Below the pieces are notes generated by a model. The model saw only the letters and a program-made list of their open reading frames with translations, was not told where the DNA came from and did not search any database. DNA of 64,000 bases, taken from assembly GCF_000785555.1 (NCBI RefSeq), contig NZ_CP009129.1, forward strand, positions 2,294,001 to 2,358,000, read 5' to 3'. Below are positions 53,001 to 61,748 of the stretch, one piece after another. The translations under genes and the position numbers were made by a program. The stretch comes from Planococcus sp. PAMC 21323. GTDB lineage: Bacteria > Bacillota > Bacilli > Bacillales_A > Planococcaceae. Positions within the stretch are counted from its first letter, which is position 1. Each line of letters starts with the position of its first letter.

Positions 53001-55631
53001 AGAAGGAGATGCCACGTCATTCCATAACCATGCTCCGAAGTTTTCATAAACACCGTCGGTACGGTTATAGTGAATGCGAATATTGTTTTCCGGTACCGGT
53101 TCTGCAACCACCTCACCGTCGTCTTTAGCGACACCAGTAATGTTGCCTCCTTCGACCGTTAACAACACCGTTCCACCATCTGCTTTTCCTGGAATGGTTA
53201 TGTTCACGCCATCTGCTGTTGCTGCATATTCCTTACCTGAATAAGCATCTGTCACAACCGCATCTGCAGAATCCACTGCAACTGTTACCGCTTTATTTTC
53301 TTCTGCTGTATTCAGTCCTACATAAACCTGTTGATCTTTGTATTCACGTGAAAATAATAGAAACTCTTCCGCGTCAGAACCACCAACGAAAGTTCGTTCC
53401 CCTTTTGCGAATACTTTTGAATAGTCGCTTCTAAAATTTAATACTTTCGTGTAATGCGCTAAGATTTTATTGTCTTCGACACTATCCCACGCCAAATCAT
53501 AGCGGTTATCGTATTGCGGGTAATTGTTTGCGCCTGTTTGACCAAGCTCTTCTCCGTAATAAATAACCGGTTGGCCTTTTGCCGTTGCTTGAAGTGTTGC
53601 CGCAACTTGCAATTTGCCTTCATCTCCAGCTAACGAATGGAGGAACCCTTCTTCATCATGGCTTCCTAAAAATTGGCCTAAAGTTGCCGTATTGTCTATT
53701 TTGCCATTTCGGTCAATCAATGCGTCATTTGCGGCTATCAAACTGCCATTGACAAATGTACGCGCCGTTTCTTTAAAACCGAAATCGAGCAGCGAATCCA
53801 TCGTTCCTGTTTCCAAATACCCTTGTGTATTGTCTACTTTTGCTGCCCACGCCTCGCCAATCATTTTAAATTCAGGCATTTTTTCTGTTAATGCATTTTT
53901 AAATTGCATCCATGCTGCATCTTCTACGTGCTTGACTGTATCTACACGGAAGTAATCGATGGTGTTGCCTTTTTCTGTCGTCGCTTTATCGATCCAGTCG
54001 GTTTGCCAATCAATAATTTGTTTACGAACAGTTGGATCTTCCGTAATAAAGTCTGGCAATCCTGCCAATTCACCGACCACTTCGTCTGTTCCGACATCCG
54101 CACCTTGACGCAATAGATCGCTAAATCGCGCCCGATCAGCATCAGTCGGATAACCCGCTGGTGGATTGGCAACCGCACCGTCCATTTCTTTTAAGCCGTA
54201 TCCTGAGTGATTAACCACGACGTCGACCATGATTTTCATATCTCGATCGTGTGCACCATCAATTAGGTCATGAAACTCTTGCATCGTCCCAAAATGCGGA
54301 TTTAACTCCCCAAAATTATTGGCCCAATATCCGTGATAGCCAAAATAGGGATCTGAGGTTTCATAATACCGAACATCGTGTTTGATATTTTCAACAACTG
54401 GACTAATCCAAATAGTGTTGACACCAAGATCATCGAGATAGTCTAATTTACTGGTAATTCCTTTAAAATCGCCACCTTGATACGTACCACGTGAAGCGGT
54501 ATCATAATTCAACTCATACGGGTCGTTATTTGATGCATCCCCGTCAAAAAATCGGTCAGTTAACATAAAATAAATAACCGACTCGTCCCAGTCAAAATCC
54601 CCTTCGCCAACCGACTGTCTTGTTTTGACTTCGACTGACGCGGTTCCCCGGTATTTATTGCCATAAGAATCTGTCACTGTTAGCGGAACTTCTTTTGTCC
54701 CAGCAGCGATGTCATCGTCTACGGCAATCGAAACTTCACTTACGGTTGGATCAATTTCTAATTGAGCCGAACCGCCCAAAAGAGAAGTATCTGCAACAAT
54801 TTTTGAAATTTGAACGTCTTCTGTTAGCCCTTCAATCGTAACCTTTAACACAGCGTTTTGATTGTAATCGATCGCTTCAGGTGCAACCGTTCCACTAACC
54901 GTTAACTCCGCTTGGTTGAATACAAGCGTTGAGGTGCCATCTTTCGTGTTGTACGGATCTGTTTTTTCCGTCGTCACACCGTCTTTTGTCACGAGGTATG
55001 TATAAGGATTTTCCCCCGTCGGAATATCATTCGCCGAAAACACAAAACGTTCGTTTTCTGGTTCGTATGTCATTTCGTGCGTCCCGCCATCAAACTGCAG
55101 TTCAACTTTTTCGATTGAATCCATTGCGTCTTGCTCAAAAAGTTCCTTGTCTCGGTAATAAAACACAGCGTTTCCGCTATCCACAACAGGCGCAGAGCCA
55201 TCCGGTACAATGCGAATTTGTTCTTCGCCACTCGTCACGAAAGCTTTTGTCAATGCGTCATTTTTATTCACTGGGATAAACCGATCACCAAACTCTTTTT
55301 CAGCTGTATTCCAGTCTTCTGTGCTACGTAACACAAAGCCGAACTTCTCCGTTTCTGGAGCAACAGCGATATGCGTGATTGCTACGCCGTTTTCATACGA
55401 CTCAAAATTGATTTGATCGTTAACTCTTCCCGTATTCCAAGCCCATATATTCCAGTCCCCGTAAGTTTGATCTTCGCGAATATAAGACAAACGTACCTCT
55501 CGTTCGGCCGTTGCTGTTGCACCTTCAGCTTGTACCGGTTGAACTTGAACAAATGGCATCCACGTACTCATAACTAGTAACAATACTAATACCATTAAGA
55601 ATTTTCGTTTCAGTTTCTGGGTCCTCTTCAC
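50091..55631 (-). CDS. Secreted bifunctional amylopullulanase (two GH13 modules)
   Basis: A 1846-residue extracellular enzyme. Residues 1-35 are a signal peptide ending VQA. A CBM41-like module follows (about 43-150), then Ig-like linkers and an alpha-amylase GH13 domain (about 345-800) with DVVVNHSG, FRVDTVKH (nucleophile Asp), MIGEAW (acid Glu) and LGSHDEE. Two more CBM41-like repeats follow (about 860-1075). A CBM48 plus type I pullulanase GH13_14 domain (about 1190-1800) has YDPHNYFSPDGAYS, VVLDVVYTHT, GMRFDMMGD, FIGEGW and AAHDNLP. It would cut both alpha-1,4 and alpha-1,6 bonds in starch or glycogen. No LPXTG anchor is seen. Two cre boxes upstream indicate CcpA control. Confidence 0.95.
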   Translation of the reverse strand: MKRTQKLKRKFLMVLVLLLVMSTWMPFVQVQPVQAEGATATAEREVRLSYIREDQTYGDWNIWAWNTGRVNDQINFESYENGVAITHIAVAPETEKFGFVLRSTEDWNTAEKEFGDRFIPVNKNDALTKAFVTSGEEQIRIVPDGSAPVVDSGNAVFYYRDKELFEQDAMDSIEKVELQFDGGTHEMTYEPENERFVFSANDIPTGENPYTYLVTKDGVTTEKTDPYNTKDGTSTLVFNQAELTVSGTVAPEAIDYNQNAVLKVTIEGLTEDVQISKIVADTSLLGGSAQLEIDPTVSEVSIAVDDDIAAGTKEVPLTVTDSYGNKYRGTASVEVKTRQSVGEGDFDWDESVIYFMLTDRFFDGDASNNDPYELNYDTASRGTYQGGDFKGITSKLDYLDDLGVNTIWISPVVENIKHDVRYYETSDPYFGYHGYWANNFGELNPHFGTMQEFHDLIDGAHDRDMKIMVDVVVNHSGYGLKEMDGAVANPPAGYPTDADRARFSDLLRQGADVGTDEVVGELAGLPDFITEDPTVRKQIIDWQTDWIDKATTEKGNTIDYFRVDTVKHVEDAAWMQFKNALTEKMPEFKMIGEAWAAKVDNTQGYLETGTMDSLLDFGFKETARTFVNGSLIAANDALIDRNGKIDNTATLGQFLGSHDEEGFLHSLAGDEGKLQVAATLQATAKGQPVIYYGEELGQTGANNYPQYDNRYDLAWDSVEDNKILAHYTKVLNFRSDYSKVFAKGERTFVGGSDAEEFLLFSREYKDQQVYVGLNTAEENKAVTVAVDSADAVVTDAYSGKEYAATADGVNITIPGKADGGTVLLTVEGGNITGVAKDDGEVVAEPVPENNIRIHYNRTDGVYENFGAWLWNDVASPSANWPVGATMFEKTDRYGAYIDVPLAKDAKNIGFLVMDITAGDGGKDGGDKNFAISSSKANEIWIKQGSDQVYTFEPVELPEDTVRVHYTRDNADYEDFGLWNWGDVESPSDGWPTGAIDFDKTDRYGAYADIKLTKDAKELNFLVVNQATQEKDAGDKSFNLVDKYKHIWIKQGSDTVYISPYEEVTSGLGSAEVVSEDTLLLGFNSTEGLTAEKLVASLAIQDADGASVQVLGAEITGDKTVNVKAQFDLDKLPLSVTYAGTTVSATTGWRMLDQTLAYDGDDLGATYKKGHATLKLWAPKASKVVANFYDKKDATTLLGSVELTLGEQGVWSKDISPKELGIKDLKGYYYQYEVTNDGVTKTVLDPYAKSMAAFTVNTKGEAGPDGDTVGKAAIIDLAATDPKKFGYASIDGYEKREDAVIYEVHIRDFTSDPSIEKELKSRWGTYTGFIDKLDYIKSLGVTHVQLLPVMAWYFGDETNMGEREQSYSAQDNEYNWGYDPHNYFSPDGAYSQDATDPELRVKELKELIDAIHDADMGVVLDVVYTHTAQTSLLDDIVPNYYAYQDDKGNFLGGFGNNLATSHTMAEKLMVDSVKYWFDEYKIDGMRFDMMGDATYPSIQKAYDAAAAINPDALFIGEGWRTFAGHIADPSLEGMGADQDWMDKTDSVGVFSDEMRNELKSGFGSEGEPRFITGGARNVATIFNNIKGQPSNTAADDPGDMVQYIAAHDNLPLYDVIAQSIKKDPAIPENNLEIHKRIRIGNAMVLTSQGTAFIHAGQEYGRTKQWFGEGVPEQKYHEFEDEAGNPFGYFIHDSYDSSDAINQFDWQKATNKKEFAVNNTTRTYTEGLIELRKSTNAFRLGEKELVDKNVSLLNIPEMKDSDLVVAYENKSTDNTGNYYVFVNADNKARTFTLGDYDFSNGEIVVDNDEAGAKKVSKPSGFTLSKDTLTVDPLTTIVIKVDEKKKGKR

Positions 55632-55723
55632 GCTGTCATCTCCTCTTCTTTTTGCTTAAGAATAGCCTATAGATTGACAATAAATCCTCCTTTTACGAGT
55701 GAGACATCTTCCACCCACAGTTT

Positions 55724-55738
55724 GTGAAATCGTTTGCA
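55724..55738. promoter_or_regulatory. cre box 1 (CcpA site) of the amylopullulanase gene
   Basis: GTGAAATCGTTTGCA matches 14 of 15 positions of WTGNAANCGNWNNCA, about 95 bases before the start codon. Confidence 0.65.
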
Positions 55739-55803
55739 CAAATGGGCAGACTCGCTTACGTTTTATGCTAAATGATTGCTTCTTGATGCATTTACCTCAA
55801 TAT

Positions 55804-55818
55804 ATGTAAGCGTTTGCA
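55804..55818. promoter_or_regulatory. cre box 2 (CcpA site) of the amylopullulanase gene
   Basis: ATGTAAGCGTTTGCA matches the WTGNAANCGNWNNCA consensus at all fixed positions, about 175 bases before the start codon. Confidence 0.75.
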
Positions 55819-55891
55819 AATGACTACTAGTTATTTTACCTGAATATTTAGTGAACGGCGATAGGCAGTTTGGCTTGTTTTGGAAATAGGC

Positions 55892-55948
55892 TTACCCGGG
55901 TGTTCGCTCCCTTTACATGAACTTTTCGCGTTTTAACCCGGGTATATC
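55892..55948. repeat. Short 21-bp periodic array, same family as 49811-49975
   Basis: Three units with anchors at 55900, 55921 and 55942: CTTACCCGGGTGTTCGC, CTTTACATGAACTTTT and TTAACCCGGGTATA. The middle unit shares 16 bases with the unit near 49934, about 6 kb away. Same orientation as that array. Confidence 0.75.
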
Positions 55949-55976
55949 TGGTTTCTATCGAAATTTCATCTCCAAC

Positions 55977-56018
55977 AAAACATGCACACCAGCTATTCTC
56001 ACAACTGGGTGCATGTTT
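55977..56018 (-). terminator. Terminator of the 170-residue gene
   Basis: AAAACATGCAC and GTGCATGTTTT with an inner CAG/CTG pairing. Confidence 0.85.
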
Positions 56019-56039
56019 TCCTTAACAAGGATCTTACAA

Positions 56040-56552
56040 TTACGATTGAAGCACAAACTTCTCATACAAGCTACTCAAATCTCTTTCAAACTGCGCAATC
56101 AATTCCTCGCGCTCTTGTTGTTCTAACTCAAACACAGGACTCGTTAATTGGTGTGCCGATTTTTGAAGTGCATCAAACTTCCACATCCACTCAAAAGGTA
56201 TTTGAGGCTCTAGAAAATTAATTTCCGAAGTGACCGGCAGTATAAGGTCATAACTTGCTGTATCATACGCAAAATCATATCGTTGCTCTTTGCTTAACTC
56301 GTGCCACTCTCTATAAACTTCCGTTATAAACCCATCAACCGTTCCATCAAACGAGCTTTCTGTTTTTTGATTGTATTTATTTTTAGGATTAGTGACATTG
56401 TGTTTAGACATCTCCAATTTTTCATCTTCTTTATCACTCGGTTCTTCTTGAACAACAGGTTCAGCTGAATCTACTGTATTGACCCAGATGATGATACCTC
56501 CGAGTATGACAAGTGTTAATGTAGGAACCGCAATTATTATTTTTCTAATCAA
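56040..56552 (-). CDS. Membrane-anchored protein of unknown function
   Basis: A 170-residue protein with one N-terminal helix (residues 3-24), a polar acidic linker rich in Glu and Lys, and a helical soluble domain (about 65-170) with many aromatic residues (EVYREWHELSKEQRYDFAYD). It is not related by eye to the DUF6241-like protein at 40018. No catalytic motif is seen. TTG 56552 is the start, after AAAGGAGAG. Monocistronic, next to a short periodic repeat array. Confidence 0.6.
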   Translation of the reverse strand: MIRKIIIAVPTLTLVILGGIIIWVNTVDSAEPVVQEEPSDKEDEKLEMSKHNVTNPKNKYNQKTESSFDGTVDGFITEVYREWHELSKEQRYDFAYDTASYDLILPVTSEINFLEPQIPFEWMWKFDALQKSAHQLTSPVFELEQQEREELIAQFERDLSSLYEKFVLQS

Positions 56553-56715
56553 AGCTTTATTCTCTCCTTTAGTTAATGCTTGTAGCTATAGTTCTATCAT
56601 ACTAATACATAGAATGTATTTCCAGAATCTTTCTATTATCTTCTTTGAGCACCTTACACCACTACTTCATAAGAAAGCAGTACAATAGATACATAACACT
56701 ATAGGAGGTATACAT

Positions 56716-57474
56716 ATGCGTTTAGAAAATAAAGTCGCGATCATAACAGGTGGCGCAAATGGTATTGGGAAAGCAATTGCTGCAGCGTATGCAAAAGAGG
56801 GCGCGAAAGTATCACTTGCCGATTTTAATGAAGAGGCGTTAACAGGCACAGTAAAAGAATTTACAGCACAAGGATTCGATGCGTTTGGCGTCAAAGTAAA
56901 CGTAGCATCTGAAGAAGACATCCACAAAATGGTGGACGACACGGTGACTCATTTTGGACGTGTGGATATTTTAGTCAACTGCGCGGGCGTCTTAGACAAA
57001 ATGCAAGCTGCTCATAATGTAGAAGACGATATTTGGAATCGTGTAATGGACATTAACGTCGGGGGCGTCATGCGCGGATCACGCAAAATTTTGCCGCTCT
57101 TTACTGAACAAGGTGGCGGCACAATCGTTAACTTAGCTTCAATCACGGCTCTTACTGGCGGACGTGGCGGCTTAACGTACACAGCTGCGAAACACGCAGT
57201 AGCGGGCATGACGAAAAACATCGCCTCTATGTACGGCGAACAAGGCGTTCGTTGCAACGCTATTGCACCGTCTCAAGTGGATACCGGCTTAACACAATCA
57301 ATTGACGGCTACGACATGTTCGGCTTAAAACAAGCAACACGTGGCAGAAGTTTCATGGGTCCAAGTGCAACACCAGAAGACATTGCGAACATTGCATTGT
57401 TCTTAGCGAGTGACGAATCGAAAACGATTAACGGCGTAGTGCTTGCAGCTGATGCTGGATGGAGTGCTTACTAA
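56716..57474 (+). CDS. SDR family oxidoreductase
   Basis: A 252-residue classical short-chain dehydrogenase. TGGANGIG near residue 12 binds NAD(P), NCAGV near 90, S near 140 (NLASITALTG) and YTAAKHAV near 154 give the catalytic Ser-Tyr-Lys set, and the C-terminus NGVVLAADAGWSAY is usual for the FabG-like branch. Substrate unknown. ATG 56716 follows AGGAGG. Monocistronic, ending at a strong bidirectional terminator. Confidence 0.93.
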   Translation: MRLENKVAIITGGANGIGKAIAAAYAKEGAKVSLADFNEEALTGTVKEFTAQGFDAFGVKVNVASEEDIHKMVDDTVTHFGRVDILVNCAGVLDKMQAAHNVEDDIWNRVMDINVGGVMRGSRKILPLFTEQGGGTIVNLASITALTGGRGGLTYTAAKHAVAGMTKNIASMYGEQGVRCNAIAPSQVDTGLTQSIDGYDMFGLKQATRGRSFMGPSATPEDIANIALFLASDESKTINGVVLAADAGWSAY

Positions 57475-57491
57475 TTTCATATTCCATAAAC

Positions 57492-57540
57492 AAAAGATGC
57501 CCCTTTCGAAATCATACGATTTCGAAAGGGGCATCTTTTT
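57492..57540. terminator. Bidirectional terminator, SDR / Excalibur genes
   Basis: AAAAGATGCCCCTTTCGAAATC and its complement around ATAC, one of the longest stems in the window. Confidence 0.93.
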
Positions 57541-57550
57541 CACTCAAACC

Positions 57551-57829
57551 CTATTTCTCACAAGCAATTAAATCTTTATCACGATCGCTCTTTTTATTCG
57601 CGTCATACAACGCTTGAGAAACAAACGGCTTATACTTCGTAGCGCCGCCTTTGTTTTTCACTTTTGAATTGCGGGCAATTCCGCCTTTATATACTTTGTT
57701 GATAGCGGTACAGTTGGCGTATGTTTTTGCTTTTACTGCTGCCGCATCTACTGGTGTTGGTACTGCGCTGAATGTAAAACTAATAGCAACCATCAAAGAC
57801 ATGATGGCAAAACCAATTTTCTTCATCAT
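57551..57829 (-). CDS. Excalibur-domain exported protein
   Basis: A 92-residue protein with a signal peptide (residues 1-29, ending VDA) and an Excalibur calcium-binding domain: YANCTAINKVYKGGIARN, then KSDRDKDLIACEK, where the usual DxDxDGxxCE is partly changed. The two cysteines of the family are kept. Such domains are found on Gram-positive surface proteins. Role unknown. It lies just downstream of the exported propeller-Ig protein but is separated by about 150 bases. GGAGGAAC is the ribosome site. Confidence 0.9.
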   Translation of the reverse strand: MMKKIGFAIMSLMVAISFTFSAVPTPVDAAAVKAKTYANCTAINKVYKGGIARNSKVKNKGGATKYKPFVSQALYDANKKSDRDKDLIACEK

Positions 57830-57978
57830 TAGTTCCTCCTCTTTAAACTGTTCTCTATGAAATTTTTAGGAATACCAAGTTGAATCATCCAAATTTTTCT
57901 AGTTAATTCATTCTATCAGGTATTCTCACCCGTGACTATATACTTAAAAAAATTATATTCCTCGAAAAACACATTCAC

Positions 57979-60030
57979 CTAACTTACCTTCATCGTCTTG
58001 TTTCCGCTCTTATTACCAGCCTTATCTTGAAGCTTCACTTTCAGGTAACTCCCTTTTTTCTGTGGGCTGATCTTCACTTTGAAGTTTCCTTTGCTGTCTA
58101 CCGTTCCTTGACCGATTTTCTTACTACCGTTATAAATCAGGACAGTTGCCGACTTTTCCCCTTTGCCGTACACAGCAGTCGATTTGCTGGTAACTTTGTT
58201 GACCGTTGGGACGGCTGGTGCCGTTTTATCAACCACTTTAACGGTTTTGCTGCCGCTTTTGTTTTTGGCGGGATCGACTGCATAAACAGTAATTGCTGTA
58301 CCTGTTTTTTGTTTTGCGATTTGGATCGAATAACTTCCATTTTTTGCAACCGCTTCGCCAAGTTTCTTGCTCCCCACATACGCGTAAACTTTGGCACCGG
58401 ATTCCGCTTTTCCGCTCACAGTAACTGCGTTGTCACCTATCGTATTTACGCTCGGTACAGACGGCGCAATTTTATCAATCACTTTTATGGTCTTTTTCGC
58501 GCTTTTATTGCCGGCTTTATCCACCGCATATACATCAACCAGTGTACCGGCCGCTTGCTTCGGAATAGAAATGGTAACAGTGCCCCATAACGCTGTAGTT
58601 TGGCCAATCAAGTTGCCCCCGACAGTTGCGTAAACCGTTGCTCCTTTTTCGGCTTTTCCGCGCATTAGTCCGTCCGCATTGCTCAATGCATCTATCGTTG
58701 GAACACTTGGTGCAACTAGATCTTTCTTCGGCTCCGTTTCTTTAAAAATATAAAGTGTACTACCACCGTAGCCGTATATACTTGATCCGTCTGACTGCAA
58801 ATTCTCAATATTACCTGCATCTACCTGGTCCAATAAATTCCCAGTCGAATCATAGACTTGCAGCTCGTTCTGTTCACCCGAATCGTTTATTGCTTTTCTT
58901 TTAGCTACAAATAATTTATCCGAACTTGTCGTCGCAATATCAAAGACATGCTCATCAAATACTTTTTCAAACTTTACAGTTCCTGAATCACTCAAGCTTT
59001 TAATCGTCGAAAACACATACTCATTATGCACGCCAGAATACTGCTTAAAGTAATAAAGTCCGTCTCTTGAAGCGATAAAATCTTGAACGAAATTATAGCG
59101 ATTCCATTGAATATTGTTTTTTTGCTTTTGTTGCTTGATTGCCGGAGAGTCCATGTTGAGACTCATCTTTACACTTCCGTCAAAATAATGAAAATTGTGG
59201 AGTTCTTTTTCGTCGTTGCTCGTAAGCAATCCAAAATCTTTTACCCCAACTCTTACCTCTTGGTCCTTGCCTACATCTTTTTTATATAAAATCTTCCCGT
59301 TGCTAGGATTTATCGCCACCAATACATCTTTTACACGTAGCGGGTCTGTTCCTTCAATCCCTTGTGCGTAAATGACACTGTCATCAGGAACGAAGGTGTG
59401 CTGAGTGCTCATATGAGAAGCTAACGGGACGTGCCACATCTTTTGCTTCGTAATAAGATCGATGGAATGGATGCCTTTCGAATCTTGGAAGACAAAGCTA
59501 GTATTGTTGAGCACGCCTGCCTTAAATCCTTCAGCTTTTCCTTGCATGATAAATTTCCCGTTCGTATCATAAACGAAAAAACTGTTGCCCGTTGCTTGTT
59601 TATTGGCCAAAACAATATAATTATCATTCATAAAGACACGCGAAACTTTTCCGAAGTTTGCGGTTTCTGTATAGTTGCCTGTAGCCATCACTTTCCCAGT
59701 AACAGTAGAATAGATATACAGCACATTGCGGTCCACTATTGCCAATTTGTCTTTCGTAATGGCATTTGGCCCTTTTTCAATGATTGTCCAATTCAACGCT
59801 CCTGTTTTGCTGTAAGCAGAGATAACGGCAGCTTGGTCAGCGTAATACCGGTAGGTCGTAATAAATTGATCATCAAAAACATCCAACGTCGAAACTTGGT
59901 TGTTCATTTGAATCTTTTGCACTTCAATAAAGGTTTCATCCGTGGCTTCTGCACTGGAATGAGTAGTCATTATGCCAAACACAGGCATTAGTAAAGCAGC
60001 CATTACACTTACCCGCAATAATTTTTTCAT
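57979..60030 (-). CDS. Exported protein: beta-propeller-like domain plus three bacterial Ig repeats
   Basis: A 683-residue protein with a signal peptide (about residues 1-29). Residues 35-440 form a PQQ/WD-like propeller by repeat pattern (LNWTIIEKGPNAI, LYIYSTVTGKVM, VLVAINPSNGKILYK). The C-terminus has three Ig-like repeats of about 78 residues, each with DKIAPSVP or DKTAPAVP and a VYAVDKAGNKS end (Big_6 type). It ends right after the third repeat, with no sorting signal. It may bind wall polymers or carry an adhesive role. Not a known enzyme. Confidence 0.78.
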   Translation of the reverse strand: MKKLLRVSVMAALLMPVFGIMTTHSSAEATDETFIEVQKIQMNNQVSTLDVFDDQFITTYRYYADQAAVISAYSKTGALNWTIIEKGPNAITKDKLAIVDRNVLYIYSTVTGKVMATGNYTETANFGKVSRVFMNDNYIVLANKQATGNSFFVYDTNGKFIMQGKAEGFKAGVLNNTSFVFQDSKGIHSIDLITKQKMWHVPLASHMSTQHTFVPDDSVIYAQGIEGTDPLRVKDVLVAINPSNGKILYKKDVGKDQEVRVGVKDFGLLTSNDEKELHNFHYFDGSVKMSLNMDSPAIKQQKQKNNIQWNRYNFVQDFIASRDGLYYFKQYSGVHNEYVFSTIKSLSDSGTVKFEKVFDEHVFDIATTSSDKLFVAKRKAINDSGEQNELQVYDSTGNLLDQVDAGNIENLQSDGSSIYGYGGSTLYIFKETEPKKDLVAPSVPTIDALSNADGLMRGKAEKGATVYATVGGNLIGQTTALWGTVTISIPKQAAGTLVDVYAVDKAGNKSAKKTIKVIDKIAPSVPSVNTIGDNAVTVSGKAESGAKVYAYVGSKKLGEAVAKNGSYSIQIAKQKTGTAITVYAVDPAKNKSGSKTVKVVDKTAPAVPTVNKVTSKSTAVYGKGEKSATVLIYNGSKKIGQGTVDSKGNFKVKISPQKKGSYLKVKLQDKAGNKSGNKTMKVS

Positions 60031-60382
60031 GATGTATCTCCCTTTTTCTCAAATGAGCCCTCAATCCCACTTCAAACCCATGCTAACCCCTTACCTTTTC
60101 GCACATAAACTTTCCATATTTTTGAATACTCTTTTCTTAGAATAGACTATTTAGCATGATAAATACATACTTATTTAGTGAGTTAAATTTATTGTCTAGC
60201 ACAAAAATTCCAACTTAATATATAGAGTGTTTTATTCATTATTTAATGTGGAGAGACTGGGAGTAATAATGACCGTCTTCTATGGATAAATCATGCCTAG
60301 TAAGTTATATGGCATCGGCATCTACAAAAATCTAAGAAATGTTACCTGATTTAATATGCCATTTCTATCTATTCATAGCCTA
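60031..60382. other. Gene-free stretch between proA terminator and propeller-Ig gene
   Basis: About 350 AT-rich bases that must hold the promoter of the minus-strand propeller-Ig gene. I see no gene, repeat array or strong hairpin in it. Confidence 0.5.
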
Positions 60383-60436
60383 AAAAAACCATCCACGAAA
60401 GTCAGTCTAAACGACTTTCGTGGATGGTCCTTTTTA
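60383..60436 (-). terminator. Terminator of the proBA operon
   Basis: AACCATCCACGAAAGTC and its complement around an 8-9 base loop, with A- and T-runs. Confidence 0.92.
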
Positions 60437-60452
60437 TAAATTACTCATTCAA

Positions 60453-61730
60453 TTATTTCGTCTGTCCATTCCCTCGCACAATATACTTTGTCGAAGTCAA
60501 CGCTGGCAAGCCCATAGGACCGCGCGCGTGGAGTTTTTGGGTGCTGATGCCGATTTCTGCGCCAAAGCCGAATTCGTCGCCGTCTGTGAATCGTGTTGAG
60601 GCGTTGTGGTAAACGGCGGCTGCATCGATTTCGTTGAAAAATTGTTCCACACTCGGAGCATCTTCAGAGATGATCGCTTCTGAGTGTTTCGTGCCGTAGC
60701 GATTGATGTGTTCGACAGCGTCGTCGACTGTATCAACTACTTTAATGGCCACTTCAAATCCTAAATATTCTGTTGCCCAATCGTCTTCTGTTGCAGGATC
60801 AACACTAGATGAAACTTTCTGTACAGCGTCGTCTCCGTGGATCTTCACGTCGTGTTCTTCCAAAGCCGTAACAAGTTCAGCTAGATGAGAAGCTGCCCAA
60901 TCTTTCTGTACAAGAATTGTTTCACACGAATTGCAAACAGATGGACGTTGCGTTTTAGCGTTGATCGCAATGTCGATCGCCATTTGTACTTCTGCTGTTT
61001 GATCGATAAAGACGTGGCAATTGCCTGCTCCTGTTTCTAAAACAGGTACTGTCGCATTTTGAACGACTGTTTGGATTAGTTTTGCACCACCACGTGGGAT
61101 CAAGACATCCAAATAGTCGTTGAGTTTAAACATTTGAGATGCTGTTTCGCGACTTGTGTCTTCAAGCAATTGAACCGCTTCAACCGGCAATTTTGTTTTT
61201 TCAAGTGCTCGGCGTACTACTTGGACGATTGCTTTATTGGAGTTGATAGCTGTTGAACTGCCACGCAAGACAATCGCATTGCCTGTTTTCAAGCATAGGC
61301 TTGAGGCATCTACGGTTACGTTAGGGCGCGCTTCATAGATCATGCCGACGACACCGATCGGTACACGGATTTTGGTCATCGATAGTCTGTTAGGCTGCTC
61401 CCATTGTTCGAGGGTTTCTCCGATGGGGTCATTTAACTTGGTTAACTGGACGAGCGCATTGGCCATCGTTTCTAAGCGAGCGGCGTCGAGTGTTAAACGA
61501 TCAACTAACGAATCGTTCATCCCGGCTTCGCGTCCGGATGCGATGTCTTTTGCGTTCTCTGCCAAAATAAAATCTTGTTCTTCTAGCAATTGAGCTGAAA
61601 TTACTTGCAAAGCCTCATTTTTCTCGGCTGTTGTTGCTTTCGCTAAGTGGAAAGCCGCCTTTTTTGCTTTTTGTGCTTTTTCGATTAGTTCTGTTTTGGT
61701 TTTGCGTTCTTCTGTTAATGTTTCAGTCAT
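60453..61730 (-). CDS. proA: Gamma-glutamyl phosphate reductase
   Basis: Second enzyme of proline synthesis: reduces glutamyl-5-phosphate to the semialdehyde with NADPH. The 425-residue protein has the aldehyde-dehydrogenase fold, with [18 protein letters not shown] near 115, the catalytic cysteine in [12 protein letters not shown] near 260, and the C-terminal [21 protein letters not shown], all conserved in ProA. It lies 18 bases downstream of proB. AAAGGGGAC precedes the ATG. Confidence 0.97.
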   Translation of the reverse strand: MTETLTEERKTKTELIEKAQKAKKAAFHLAKATTAEKNEALQVISAQLLEEQDFILAENAKDIASGREAGMNDSLVDRLTLDAARLETMANALVQLTKLNDPIGETLEQWEQPNRLSMTKIRVPIGVVGMIYEARPNVTVDASSLCLKTGNAIVLRGSSTAINSNKAIVQVVRRALEKTKLPVEAVQLLEDTSRETASQMFKLNDYLDVLIPRGGAKLIQTVVQNATVPVLETGAGNCHVFIDQTAEVQMAIDIAINAKTQRPSVCNSCETILVQKDWAASHLAELVTALEEHDVKIHGDDAVQKVSSSVDPATEDDWATEYLGFEVAIKVVDTVDDAVEHINRYGTKHSEAIISEDAPSVEQFFNEIDAAAVYHNASTRFTDGDEFGFGAEIGISTQKLHARGPMGLPALTSTKYIVRGNGQTK

Positions 61731-61748
61731 TCTTTGTCCCCTTTCAAT

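Noticed and set aside
58027-58590. Plus-strand frame of 187 codons opposite the propeller-Ig gene
   Set aside because: Shadow of the Ig-repeat codons on the other strand; Cys/Phe/His-rich and without a ribosome site.
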